A DNA stretch of 64,000 nt from NCBI RefSeq assembly GCF_000725345.1, contig NZ_CP008852.1:1951693-2015692 (forward strand). Reading direction: 5' to 3'. Position 1 is the first letter of the stretch; each line of letters starts with the position of its first letter. A program made the position numbers and the translations under genes. Below the pieces are notes generated by a model. It had not been told where the DNA came from. It did not search any database and was given only the letters and a program-made list of their open reading frames with translations. The stretch comes from Pelosinus sp. UFO1. Lineage in GTDB: Bacteria; Bacillota; Negativicutes; DSM-13327. Below are positions 6,454-14,451 of this stretch, in pieces.

Positions 6454-8586
6454 GTGATATTCATTAGGCCTAATGAAATGTCAGCCCAATTGTTTGAAAG
6501 AATCACGAGTAGCAATAAGCCTGTAAAGATTTCTGCATTGGCAGAAGCTTTGCATAGTACTTCACGGCAAGTCCGCTATAAGCTGGATAAAATGGATGAG
6601 TATCTGAAAGATAATAAGTTTCCCCAATTCATTCGCAAACAAAATGCAGGAATTTCCTATGCTGCTTCCCCAGAAATAGTGAAGACAATAATGGAAAAAC
6701 TGCAAGAAGTGGAAGTTTATCATTATGCTTCTCAAGAAGAGAGAGTTGATAGTATCTTGGCTATTTTGCTCCAGCAGCAAGACTATATAACCATTGATGA
6801 TTTTGCAGAAAAACTACATAGCAGCCGCAGTACAGTAGTCAAAGATTTGAATAAAGTCAGAGAGTTACTGAAAAGCAAGCATTTAACGCTACTTTCCTCA
6901 ACGAATCACGGGATAAAAATTACGGGTGAAGAAAAATATCTTCGACGAGCATCCATTGAGCTTTTGATGAAAAGCTCAGAAAGCCAGGGGATACTAAGTA
7001 AAGAAATGTTGCCTAGTTTAAAAAGATTGAATTTATTTTCTCAATCGGAAATTGCTACGATGTTCTCCAATACAAGTATACAAGTGATTGAGGATTGTTT
7101 GATTGAGGCGGAGAAACAATTAGAAACTACATTCTCTGATGAAGCTTTTTATAGCTTGGTCGTCCATATAGCAATCGCCATTAAAAGGCTAAAGCTTGGT
7201 AGAGATATTGTGATGTCTTACCAAGAACTCAAAAACTATGAAACAACGAAGGAATTTGCTGCAGCCTCTTATATCGCCAGTAGATTAGAGAAAGAATTTG
7301 AAATTGAAATTCCTTATGATGAAATCGGCTATATTACGATTCATTTGCTAGGCAGCACCGTATATGTTGCCAATCCTTCATCAAGTGAAGATTGGGCAAC
7401 TCTACAAATATTAACAGGAAAAATTCTAGGTGAAGTAAGCGAAAATCTTGAGCAAGAATCTTTGATTCATGATGATCAATTATTTAGCGGTTTGCTTGAG
7501 CATTTACGACCTGCAATATACAGATTGAAAAATGGTTTAAAGTTAAAAAATCCGGTACTTGAGGAGATTAAAAACAGATACTATTATTTGTTTAACATTG
7601 TAAAGAATAGTATGTCTCCCGTGGAATGTCACGTCGGAAAGCTATTTGATGATGAAGAGATCGGTTATTTTACCTTGCACTTTGGGGCAGCTTTAGAAAA
7701 ATTGAAGCCTAAGAACGAGGTAGAGAAGAAAATTCTAGTGGTTTGCAGTACAGGAGTAGGTACTGCAAGGTTGTTATCTTCTAGATTGTTACAATTGTTT
7801 AATGTAAATATCGTGGACACAATTGCTTACCGTCAAGTAAGTCAAGTTCTCAAGTATCAGCAAGTGGATCTGATCGTTACGACACTGCCAGTGAAGTTTG
7901 ACTTAGTTCCGTGGGTACAGGTGAATCCATTGCTTCTAGACAAAGATATCGAGAATTTAAAGAAATATTTGACACAATATCACTTTCAGCCAAAGAATGT
8001 ATTTGTGGAAACGGTTAAACTGATTGAAGAGCACTGCGACATAAAAAATTATGATGCGTTACTTTTAGGGCTGGCAAAGATTTTAAAAGCGGACATTATA
8101 GTGGGGCAGAAGGGAGTTGTACAACCATTGTTGAGAGAGTTATTGACAGCAAATATGATAGAGTTAAAGGTTGAAGCAAAGAATTGGGAGGAAGTGATTT
8201 ATGCTGGTGGAAAAATTTTAGAGGCTCATGATTTGATTGAACACAGGTATGTGGATGCCATGGTCAATACAGTAAAGAAAATGGGGGCGTATATTGTTAT
8301 AGCGAAAGGGATTGCCATGCCTCATGCAAGGCCGGAAGATGGTGCCAAAAAAGTGGGAATGGCATTGCTTACCCTAAAAAATCCAGTGAACTTTGGGAGC
8401 AAGGAAAATGATCCTGTTAGTGTAGCGATCTTCTTATGTGCCGTAGATAATATTACTCATTTAAAGGCTTTAGCGGAGTTAATGCAACTACTAGACGACG
8501 ATGATTTTAAAAGAATGGCAGATGAAGCTAGCAGTAAAGAAGAACTTATAACATATATCAGTAGCAAAACGAGAGCGGAGGAATGA
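6454..8586 (+). CDS. PRD-domain PTS-responsive activator (MtlR/BglG type) with EIIB and EIIA domains
   Basis: About 710 residues: two N-terminal HTH domains (about 10-60 and 80-140), PRD1 and PRD2 with their conserved His near 238, 295, 349 and 408, an EIIB-like domain with Cys near 430 (ILVVCSTGVGTARL) and a fructose-type EIIA domain with His near 623 (AMPHARPEDGA). In this family HPr and the PTS phosphorylate these residues, and the protein activates the neighbouring PTS genes. It is followed after 7 bases by IIB. The start is uncertain: GTG 6454 is inside GAGGTGAT, ATG 6478 has only AGG upstream, and an ATT at 6463 has ideal spacing. The EIIA module keeps its catalytic His and no separate EIIA gene is present. 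Confidence 0.88.
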   Translation: MIFIRPNEMSAQLFERITSSNKPVKISALAEALHSTSRQVRYKLDKMDEYLKDNKFPQFIRKQNAGISYAASPEIVKTIMEKLQEVEVYHYASQEERVDSILAILLQQQDYITIDDFAEKLHSSRSTVVKDLNKVRELLKSKHLTLLSSTNHGIKITGEEKYLRRASIELLMKSSESQGILSKEMLPSLKRLNLFSQSEIATMFSNTSIQVIEDCLIEAEKQLETTFSDEAFYSLVVHIAIAIKRLKLGRDIVMSYQELKNYETTKEFAAASYIASRLEKEFEIEIPYDEIGYITIHLLGSTVYVANPSSSEDWATLQILTGKILGEVSENLEQESLIHDDQLFSGLLEHLRPAIYRLKNGLKLKNPVLEEIKNRYYYLFNIVKNSMSPVECHVGKLFDDEEIGYFTLHFGAALEKLKPKNEVEKKILVVCSTGVGTARLLSSRLLQLFNVNIVDTIAYRQVSQVLKYQQVDLIVTTLPVKFDLVPWVQVNPLLLDKDIENLKKYLTQYHFQPKNVFVETVKLIEEHCDIKNYDALLLGLAKILKADIIVGQKGVVQPLLRELLTANMIELKVEAKNWEEVIYAGGKILEAHDLIEHRYVDAMVNTVKKMGAYIVIAKGIAMPHARPEDGAKKVGMALLTLKNPVNFGSKENDPVSVAIFLCAVDNITHLKALAELMQLLDDDDFKRMADEASSKEELITYISSKTRAEE

Positions 8587-8593
8587 TCGTATC

Positions 8594-8878
8594 ATGCTTA
8601 CGATTTTAACTGTATGTGGAAATGGGATTGGCAGCAGTATTATGTTAAAAATGAAAATTGATGAAATCTGTGAAGACCATCATATCAAAGTTTCTGTGGA
8701 ATCGGCTGATTTTAATTCGGCACAAGGAAAAAAGACAGACCTGATTATCACGGTAAAAGAACTGGCCTCTCAATTCGAGGGGCGTGAAGTAGCGGTGGTG
8801 CGAAGTTACATAAACAAGAAAAAAATTGAAGAAGACATTCTTGAAATTCTTTTGAGATTACATGAAAGTAAAATGTAG
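8594..8878 (+). CDS. PTS transporter IIB subunit, ascorbate (Ula/Sga) type
   Basis: This 94-residue protein is the cytoplasmic phosphocarrier that passes phosphate from EIIA to the incoming sugar. The P-loop active site is at the N-terminus, LTVCGNGIGSSIML, with Cys8 as the expected phosphorylated residue. Length and motif fit the UlaB/SgaB family rather than lactose or fructose IIB. It lies 7 bases after the activator and 12 before the IIC gene, in one operon. The family includes L-ascorbate transporters, but the true substrate is not fixed by the sequence. Confidence 0.85.
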   Translation: MLTILTVCGNGIGSSIMLKMKIDEICEDHHIKVSVESADFNSAQGKKTDLIITVKELASQFEGREVAVVRSYINKKKIEEDILEILLRLHESKM

Positions 8879-8890
8879 GGGGTATGATTT

Positions 8891-10264
8891 ATGTCCACAT
8901 TGACTATCATTCTAGAATTTTTTCGAGACGTTCTAAAACAACCCGCCTTATTAATGGGGATCATGGCGCTGATCGGGCTGGTTGCGTTAAAAAGGCCTAT
9001 GTTCAAAGTCATGACAGGGACCTTAAAGCCAATATTGGGTTATCTGATGTTGGGGGCAGGTGCGGATTTTATCGTTGCCAATTTGAACCCTCTAGGGAAA
9101 ATGATTGAAGAAGGTTTTCATATTACCGGTGTAGTTCCTAACAATGAAGCGATTGTTTCTGTAGCACAAAAAGTACTGGGTATTGAAACCATGTCGATTC
9201 TGTTGGCTGGATTGGTTATTAATCTTATGATTGCAAGATTTACCAAATACAAATATGTATTTTTAACTGGGCATCATAGTTTCTTTATGGCTTGTCTTCT
9301 CTCGGCAGTTTTAGGTGCTTCGGGGATGAAGGGGATCGAGCTGATCCTTATTGGCGGTTTTATTCTCGGGGCATGGAGTGCCATATCACCAGCGATTGGG
9401 CAAAAATATACATTAAAAGTGACCGATGGTGATGAGATTGCCATGGGACATTTCGGTAGTTTAGGCTATTATTTATCCGCATGGGTTGGTAAATTCGCTG
9501 GGAAGGCAGAAGAAAGTACAGAGAAAATACAAATTCCCGAGCAATGGGGATTTCTTAGAGATACCACCATATCCACGGCACTTACAATGATGGTATTTTA
9601 CTTAATTGCAGCCTTTGCTGCAGGGCCGAGCTTTGTAGCAACTTTAGCTGGTGAGATGTCACCTTTCTTATTTGCTATCATGGCGGCACTGAAATTTGCT
9701 GTTGGCGTTACCATAGTGTATGCTGGGGTCAGAATGATCCTTGGTGATTTAATCCCTGCTTTCCAAGGAATTGCGACAAAGATAATACCCAATGCCATTC
9801 CTGCAGTGGATTGTGCTGTATTTTTCACCTATGCTCCAACAGCAGTAGTAATTGGCTTTATTAGCTCCTTTATTGGCGGAGTTATAGGCATGTTGCTGTT
9901 AGGTATTGCTGGAGGCGTGCTTATTATACCAGGGCTTGTTCCACATTTCTTTTGCGGTGCAACCGCTGGGATTTACGGTAATGCTACAGGCGGTAGGAGG
10001 GGAGCTGCATTAGGGGCTTTTGTAAACGGTTTAGCCATTACTTTTCTACCTGCATTTCTGCTTCCTGTCCTTGGACAATTAGGCTTTCAAAATACTACCT
10101 TCGGTGATGCTGATTTTGGCTTCTTGGGTATTTTGTTAGGTAAGGCATCTAATGCGATAGGCCCAGCAGGGATTTATGTCATTGTAGCGATTTTGCTTAT
10201 TGTTTTACTGATTCCAAACTTTATTAAAACAAAAACTCATGCGATAAATAATGTGCAAGGTTAA
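8891..10264 (+). CDS. PTS transporter IIC subunit, ascorbate (UlaA/SgaT) family
   Basis: A 457-residue integral membrane protein with about ten to eleven hydrophobic segments, matching the UlaA family length (about 460). It would form the sugar channel and work with the IIB encoded just upstream. A motif-like stretch GHHSFFMACLL and a Gly-rich segment (GIAGGVLIIPG, followed by FFCGATAGIYGNATGG) are typical of this family. GGGGGT precedes ATG 8891. The next gene is a PfkB kinase, which argues for a substrate needing a second phosphorylation and not plain ascorbate. That is inference. Confidence 0.88.
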   Translation: MSTLTIILEFFRDVLKQPALLMGIMALIGLVALKRPMFKVMTGTLKPILGYLMLGAGADFIVANLNPLGKMIEEGFHITGVVPNNEAIVSVAQKVLGIETMSILLAGLVINLMIARFTKYKYVFLTGHHSFFMACLLSAVLGASGMKGIELILIGGFILGAWSAISPAIGQKYTLKVTDGDEIAMGHFGSLGYYLSAWVGKFAGKAEESTEKIQIPEQWGFLRDTTISTALTMMVFYLIAAFAAGPSFVATLAGEMSPFLFAIMAALKFAVGVTIVYAGVRMILGDLIPAFQGIATKIIPNAIPAVDCAVFFTYAPTAVVIGFISSFIGGVIGMLLLGIAGGVLIIPGLVPHFFCGATAGIYGNATGGRRGAALGAFVNGLAITFLPAFLLPVLGQLGFQNTTFGDADFGFLGILLGKASNAIGPAGIYVIVAILLIVLLIPNFIKTKTHAINNVQG

Positions 10265-10309
10265 TGAATCTCTTGAGTTCATTACTAGCTCAAATTGGTA
10301 AGTGGGAAG

Positions 10310-10335
10310 GCGTGCATTCTAGGAGAATCGCACGC
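10310..10335 (+). other. Intercistronic stem-loop between IIC and kinase
   Basis: GCGTGCATTCT (10310-10320) pairs with AGAATCGCACGC (10324-10335), with one bulged C and a three-base loop. There is no T-run, so it is more likely an mRNA processing or stabilising element than a terminator. Confidence 0.4.
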
Positions 10336-10365
10336 TACTTCTCTCAAAAATAAGTAAAGGAAAGA

Positions 10366-11310
10366 ATGAAAAATATGTCTGATGAAGTTACTAAAATAGT
10401 AGATGTGGTAGGAATCGGAGTCTCAACGCTGGACATGTTTACCGTGGTTGATACATTTCCGACGACTAGAGAAGTGCAAAAAGCCGTAACTATGGTTCTT
10501 GATGGCGGCGGCCCAGTTGCTACAGCAATGGTGACTTTGGCGAAGTTAGGTGCTAATACGGTTATGATTGATAATCTGGGAGGGGATTGGAGTGGTTCGC
10601 TAATTTTACAAGATTTTAAAAAGTATAATGTTAGCACAGATTGTATAGAAGTTTTCCCAGAACATTCTTCTTCCGTAGCCAATATATTGGTGCAAAAAAG
10701 CACGGGAATAAGAGCAATCATTTATCATCCCGGATCGGCTCCAGAGCTAAAAGATATTTTAAAGTATTCCTCGGTAATACAAACAGCTAAAGTACTGCAT
10801 ATCAATGGTCGGCATTTAGATGCGAGTCTGCAGGCCATTGATATTGCGAAAAAAGCAGGAGTCAAAGTATCATTTGATGGTGGGGCAAACCGATATCACC
10901 TTGGTATGCGGCTTATTGTGCCAAAGGTAGATATTTGTATTGTCGCCAAGGATTTTGCCCTTGCCTATGCTAACGGTACTTCAATTGAACATGCTGGGGA
11001 AATGTTGCTGAAAAACGGTCCAGAGCTTGTCGTAATTACAGATGGAGTAAACGGCAGCTGGGTTTTTAGCAATGACATCGGTAGCTTTCGTCAACCTGCC
11101 TTTAAGATCGAAAATGTAGTAGATACAACAGGATGTGGCGATAGTTACCATGGGGCATTCTTATATGGATTAATCCAAAACATGTCATTGAAAAAAACAT
11201 CCGAGTTTGCTAGTGCAGTTGCTGCCCTTAATACCCAATCCTTTGGCGGAAGAAAGGGATTGCCTTCGTTGGAAACCGTTGAGAAATTTTTATTAAGCTA
11301 TAAGAGTTAA
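10366..11310 (+). CDS. PfkB/ribokinase-family sugar kinase
   Basis: A 314-residue PfkB-fold kinase that would phosphorylate a sugar or sugar phosphate with ATP. Visible are the N-terminal GIGVSTLDMF strand, the substrate-binding Gly stretch GGGPVATAM and the C-terminal signature DTTGCGDSYHGAF, in which the catalytic-base Asp is kept but the usual GAGD reads GCGD. It resembles the YihV-like branch. ATG 10366 follows AAAGGAAAGA. It lies 101 bases after the PTS IIC gene, on the same strand with only a stem-loop between, so it is probably the last gene of that operon. A likely role is the second phosphorylation of the PTS product, by analogy with fructose-1-phosphate kinase. Confidence 0.85.
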   Translation: MKNMSDEVTKIVDVVGIGVSTLDMFTVVDTFPTTREVQKAVTMVLDGGGPVATAMVTLAKLGANTVMIDNLGGDWSGSLILQDFKKYNVSTDCIEVFPEHSSSVANILVQKSTGIRAIIYHPGSAPELKDILKYSSVIQTAKVLHINGRHLDASLQAIDIAKKAGVKVSFDGGANRYHLGMRLIVPKVDICIVAKDFALAYANGTSIEHAGEMLLKNGPELVVITDGVNGSWVFSNDIGSFRQPAFKIENVVDTTGCGDSYHGAFLYGLIQNMSLKKTSEFASAVAALNTQSFGGRKGLPSLETVEKFLLSYKS

Positions 11311-11343
11311 GTATATGACATGCTCCTAAATCCACGGTAAGAA

Positions 11344-11386
11344 TTAACCCCCTTTGGAGAAAAATCCAAGGAGGGTTAATTTTTAT
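11344..11386 (+). terminator. Rho-independent terminator
   Basis: TTAACCC with an inner TTTGGA pairs with TCCAAGGAGGGTTAA and is followed by TTTTTATATTT. It closes the PTS-kinase operon. Confidence 0.85.
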
Positions 11387-11433
11387 ATTTGCACTTTTAT
11401 GAAAGTATACCCGGCCGAATTTGCGCTATGCTT

Positions 11434-11658
11434 TTAAGAGAGAACCAAACCACTAAATAAGGATGCAATCATTGCAAGTAATATCCAGATATAAATAACT
11501 ATAGCAACTAGTATTTTCCATGGCGTCTTAGAACGAAAACCCGGTAATTTTCTCCAATTTGGTAATGGTTGTTCAGTTGCTAAAGGCATTTTATACCCGC
11601 AATGAGGACAATGGGAAAAATCAAATGTAGTGTTTATACCGCACATCGGACATTTCAT
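11434..11658 (-). CDS. Zinc-ribbon membrane protein
   Basis: This 74-residue protein begins with a zinc ribbon (MKCPMCG at Cys3/Cys6 and CPHCG at Cys17/Cys20), then a basic linker (PNWRKLPGFRSKTPWK), then one transmembrane helix (about 50-70). AGAGGTG precedes ATG 11658. Zinc-ribbon/TM proteins of this size are common in Firmicutes, usually without known function. It is monocistronic and convergent with the kinase operon. Confidence 0.7.
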   Translation of the reverse strand: MKCPMCGINTTFDFSHCPHCGYKMPLATEQPLPNWRKLPGFRSKTPWKILVAIVIYIWILLAMIASLFSGLVLS

Positions 11659-11810
11659 GTTAACACCTCTGATTAATGTTCCGCATTTGTTATAAGATTA
11701 TAAGAAAATGTTATTTGCTTTTATATTTTCCGGCTATAGTGTTCTTTACATAATCTTATGGTGATCTTTTTCGGCTTAATTACATAGTATGTAGTAAAAG
11801 ATTATTTGAG

Positions 11811-11978
11811 GTGGTTGGGAATGAGTTTGGAAGACTCGGTTATGGCTTCGGCTATGGTTGTAGTTTTGGTTTCAGGCATGGATTTGGTCATATCTTCAGA
11901 AATGACTTCAAACCTGACTACAATTATGGTTTCAAGTATGGACTTGGTCAAGGTTTCGGGAATTATAATTGGTGCTAA
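11811..11978 (+). pseudogene. Gly/Tyr/Phe-rich small protein, apparently frameshifted at its start
   Basis: From GTG 11811 to TAA 11976 one frame encodes 55 residues with a clear composition pattern: LGYGFGYGCSFGF, HGFGH, YNYGFKYGLGQGFGNYNWC. That is the style of small Gly/Tyr spore-type peptides. However, the ribosome site GAGGTGG (11808-11814) is ideally placed for ATG 11821, which opens a different frame of low complexity. An ATG joined to the Gly/Tyr frame would need one extra base just after the start codon. Either the gene has a start-proximal frameshift (real or a sequencing error) or it uses the poor GTG. A terminator follows at 12018. Confidence 0.4.
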
Positions 11979-12017
11979 ACTTCTTACAAAATATTAAGAA
12001 TAGTAGAAAATACTAGT

Positions 12018-12055
12018 CATCCCACCTTTCATTAGGTGATGGCTTTTTCTATTTT
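12018..12055 (+). terminator. Rho-independent terminator
   Basis: CATCCCACCT pairs with AGGTGATG (one mismatch/bulge) around TTCATT and is followed by GCTTTTTCTATTTT. It ends the Gly/Tyr-rich small gene. Confidence 0.65.
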
Positions 12056-12116
12056 AAAATTTATGCCAAATTAAAATAGGATTATTGGGAACGCTATTTA
12101 TAAGGAGGCGATTAAA

Positions 12117-12374
12117 ATGTTATGGTTTTTATTAATTGGATTGATCTCTGGATGGCTAGCTGGCATGATTTCCAGAGGTGGAGGTTTTGGTCTTTGGGGT
12201 GATTTGGTAACAGGTGTTGTAGGTTCTTTTATTGGTAGTTTTGCCTTTAATCTTTTGGGCATCGGCGCATATGGTACAATCGGATCAATAATTTCAGCTA
12301 CTGTAGGGGCCATTATACTTTTATGGGTTATACGGATGTTTAACGTAGCAGCCCCCGCACAGAAGAAAAAATGA
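12117..12374 (+). CDS. GlsB/YeaQ/YmgE-family membrane protein
   Basis: An 85-residue protein with three hydrophobic helices and the family's Gly pattern: GLISGWLAGMI, then GGGFGLWGDLVTGVVGSFIGSF, then a final helix ending before KKK. It belongs to the transglycosylase-associated (GlsB/YeaQ) family of small inner-membrane proteins tied to general stress responses; the molecular role is not settled. AAGGAGG ends 8 bases before ATG 12117. It has its own terminator. Confidence 0.88.
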   Translation: MLWFLLIGLISGWLAGMISRGGGFGLWGDLVTGVVGSFIGSFAFNLLGIGAYGTIGSIISATVGAIILLWVIRMFNVAAPAQKKK

Positions 12375-12387
12375 ATTTTCTTTTTAA

Positions 12388-12418
12388 CCATCTACCTACG
12401 GGTGGGTGGCTTTTTTTA
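12388..12418 (+). terminator. Rho-independent terminator
   Basis: CCATCTACC (12388-12396) pairs with GGTGGGTGG (12401-12409) around TACG, with a central T-G pair, followed by seven T. It ends the YeaQ-type gene. Confidence 0.8.
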
Positions 12419-12435
12419 TTGCCAATAATTGTTAC

Positions 12436-12482
12436 TTGCTTTTTATATTTCCTAATTCTATAATACTTTAGAACATATGTTC
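12436..12482 (+). promoter_or_regulatory. SOS promoter: -35/-10 with overlapping DinR/LexA box
   Basis: TTGCTT (12436-12441), 17 bases, TATAAT (12459-12464), then the palindrome GAACATATGTTC (12471-12482) over the expected start point, followed by G. This fits the Gram-positive LexA (DinR) consensus CGAAC-N4-GTTCG at eleven of twelve specified or flanking positions by eye. It lies 24 bases before the Y-family polymerase gene, which is a classic SOS target. Confidence 0.85.
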
Positions 12483-12506
12483 GATTTAAAAAGAGAGGTA
12501 AGATAG

Positions 12507-13745
12507 ATGAAGCGCACCATCTTACACGTAGATCTTAATAATTTTTATGCCAGTGTAGAGTGTTTGTATAGGCCTGAAATACGCAGCAAACCTGTTATTG
12601 TATGCGGTGATATTGAGGCACGTCATGGCATAGTTTTGGCAAAAAACTACCCTGCCAAGGCCCTAGGAATCAAAACCGGTGAGGCAAATTGGGAAGCAAA
12701 GCAAAAGTGCCCAGAATTAGTAATGGTACGAGCAGATTTTGCTAAATATCTGCAGTTTTCTAGAATGGCGAGAAAAATATACGCAGATTATACAGACCAA
12801 GTTGAATCATTTGGAGTCGACGAAGCTTGGCTTGATGTTTCTGGTACAGAAAAAATATTCGGTTCTGGCTTTGCTATTGCAAATCAAATTAGGCAGCGCT
12901 TACAGGATGAGCTTGGACTTACAGGATCTGTCGGCGTATCATGGAATAAAATCTTTGCTAAGCTTGGCAGTGATCTAAAAAAACCAAATGCTACAACGGT
13001 TATTGCAGAAGAAAATTTTCAGCAGGTTGTGTGGCCCCTGCCAGTTGGCGAACTTTTATATGTTGGTCGCGCGACTAGACGTAAACTTGCAAATCGCGCT
13101 ATATATACCATTGGGGAACTAGCCAACCGGGATCGGAATGATTTAAAGCTATTGTTAGGAGTCTGGGGAGAGACGTTGTGGCATTTCGCAAACGGCCTTG
13201 ATTCAGCTCCAGTAAAGCAAGTAGGGGAAGAAACTCTTATCAAATCGGTAGGTAACAGCACGACAACGCCAAGAGATTTAGTAAATAATCAAGATGTTAA
13301 ATTAATTATCTATGTGCTGGCAGAGAGTGTGGCAGCTAGGTTACGAAAACACGGTCTTAAATGTAAAACGGTTTCTATCACTGCACGCAGTAGTGAACTA
13401 TTATCTTTTGAGAGACAGGCCAAAGTTCCCGATCCAACGTTTTTGTCGAATGAGATAGCAAAAAGGGCGATGGAATTATTTCAAGCAAATTATCGATGGG
13501 ATAAGCCAATTCGTAGTCTTGGAGTTAGGGGGAGTGATCTAGTAACAGCTGAGGGGCATGTGCAGCTTGGTTTATTTGAAAATAGTCAGTTGGATGCAGA
13601 AAACTTGGAGTTTACTATAGATAATCTACATAAACGTTTTGGACATTATAGTGTCCAGCGTTGTGCTATGTTACTTGATAGACAGCTTACTGGTTTCAAT
13701 CCCAAGGAAGATCATGTTATACATCCAATATCATATTTTAGGTAG
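12507..13745 (+). CDS. Y-family translesion DNA polymerase (DinB/UvrX-like)
   Basis: A 412-residue error-prone polymerase. The palm carries the two metal sites: HVDLNNFYASVE near the N-terminus (Asp8) and SFGVDEAWLDVSG near residue 105 (Asp-Glu pair, with Trp where Pol IV usually has Tyr). The helix-hairpin-helix thumb and the C-terminal little finger (about 240-345) are complete, then a tail of about 60 residues follows (LGLFENSQLDAENL). It copies past damaged bases during the SOS response; the LexA box directly upstream shows this control. AGAGGTAAG precedes ATG 12507. It is followed after 8 bases by a small partner gene. It could be called Pol IV-like or UvrX-like; I do not choose. Confidence 0.9.
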   Translation: MKRTILHVDLNNFYASVECLYRPEIRSKPVIVCGDIEARHGIVLAKNYPAKALGIKTGEANWEAKQKCPELVMVRADFAKYLQFSRMARKIYADYTDQVESFGVDEAWLDVSGTEKIFGSGFAIANQIRQRLQDELGLTGSVGVSWNKIFAKLGSDLKKPNATTVIAEENFQQVVWPLPVGELLYVGRATRRKLANRAIYTIGELANRDRNDLKLLLGVWGETLWHFANGLDSAPVKQVGEETLIKSVGNSTTTPRDLVNNQDVKLIIYVLAESVAARLRKHGLKCKTVSITARSSELLSFERQAKVPDPTFLSNEIAKRAMELFQANYRWDKPIRSLGVRGSDLVTAEGHVQLGLFENSQLDAENLEFTIDNLHKRFGHYSVQRCAMLLDRQLTGFNPKEDHVIHPISYFR

Positions 13746-13753
13746 GTGCTAAA

Positions 13754-13987
13754 ATGGGAAAAGTTTTTGTACAAGTCACAGCGGAACATGACGTTAATGG
13801 CAAAATTCGTCCTTTAACGATTAAGTGGGAAGATGGACGAATTTTTGAAATTGATCGTCTGCTTGATGTTCGGCAAGCTGCATCACTCAAAGGCGGGGGC
13901 ATAGGGATGCGGTATACTTGCCGGATCTATAATAAACAAGTTTATTTATTTTCTAATGAAGGTAAGTGGTTTGTAGAACGGAAATAA
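13754..13987 (+). CDS. Conserved small protein paired with the Y-family polymerase
   Basis: This 77-residue protein lies 8 bases after the polymerase gene in the same SOS operon. Clear landmarks are an N-terminal strand (VFVQVTAEHD), a PLTIKWEDGRIFEIDRLLD block, a GGGIGMRYTCRI block and a FSNEGKWFVERK end, suggesting a compact all-beta domain. It is not the classic YolD partner seen beside UvrX in Bacillus, but occupies the same place. I infer a role as polymerase accessory or regulator; no motif for catalysis is visible. Confidence 0.7.
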   Translation: MGKVFVQVTAEHDVNGKIRPLTIKWEDGRIFEIDRLLDVRQAASLKGGGIGMRYTCRIYNKQVYLFSNEGKWFVERK

Positions 13988-13991
13988 AACA

Positions 13992-14011
13992 AGCCGGAAA
14001 TGATCCCGGCT
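13992..14011 (+). terminator. Weak terminator-like hairpin
   Basis: AGCCGG (13992-13997) pairs with CCGGCT (14006-14011). No clear T-run follows (GTCTACGTGAGTTTT), so termination would be partial. Confidence 0.4.
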
Positions 14012-14079
14012 GTCTACGTGAGTTTTAGATTCTAGAATTGTTTTTCATTTCATATGTTAGAACATGGGGGTGTTGTTTA

Positions 14080-14379
14080 ATGTGTAATGAGGAAAAATCT
14101 AGTGATTCATTGCTTGCTGATATTGGACTAGATATACAAAGGGTTTTATGGAGTTTATTTGAGTGCTGGAAAAATGAAGGCACTGAAGCTGACCATGTAC
14201 AAGTATTTGAGTTATCAGTCGAATTTGCATGTGGCGAGGTTTATCAAAAGGTAGTTCACTCTCAGGAAGGAAAAACAGAGACTTTTTATTATAAAAATAT
14301 ATACCATCCAGTTGATGCTACCATATGGATAGTCGATAGTGAAGAGGGTGCAGTCATGATGAAAACAGAAAAGAAGTGA
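14080..14379 (+). CDS. Hypothetical acidic protein
   Basis: I start this 99-residue protein at ATG 14080, preceded by GGGGGTGTTG; the longer frame from 14038 has no ribosome site. The product is acidic (MCNEEKSSDSLLADIGLD), with a probable N-terminal helix (IQRVLWSLFECW) and later beta strands (VFELSVEFACGEVYQKVV, TETFYYKNIY, ATIWIVDSEE). No signal peptide, membrane segment or family motif is recognised. It has its own terminator. Confidence 0.55.
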   Translation: MCNEEKSSDSLLADIGLDIQRVLWSLFECWKNEGTEADHVQVFELSVEFACGEVYQKVVHSQEGKTETFYYKNIYHPVDATIWIVDSEEGAVMMKTEKK

Positions 14380-14401
14380 TTAAATTGGTAGAGGCTCGAA
14401 A

Positions 14402-14446
14402 AAAACTCCTGCAAAATTTCCAATGCGAAAATTGCAGGAGTTTTCT
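14402..14446. terminator. Strong bidirectional terminator between convergent genes
   Basis: AAAACTCCTGCAA (14402-14414) and TTGCAGGAGTTTT (14432-14444) form a perfect 13-bp stem. It separates the acidic hypothetical gene from the aldo/keto reductase on the opposite strand. Confidence 0.88.
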
Positions 14447-14451
14447 ATGTA

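Noticed and set aside
11821-11997. Frame from ATG 11821 (begins MSLEDSVMASAM)
   Set aside because: It has the good ribosome site, but its composition is an out-of-frame reading of Gly/Tyr-rich codons; the Gly/Tyr frame is the likely coding one, so I list that as frameshifted.
14052-14067. Second LexA box before the gene at 14080 (CATATGTTAGAACATG)
   Set aside because: The halves are in reversed order relative to the GAAC-N4-GTTC consensus.
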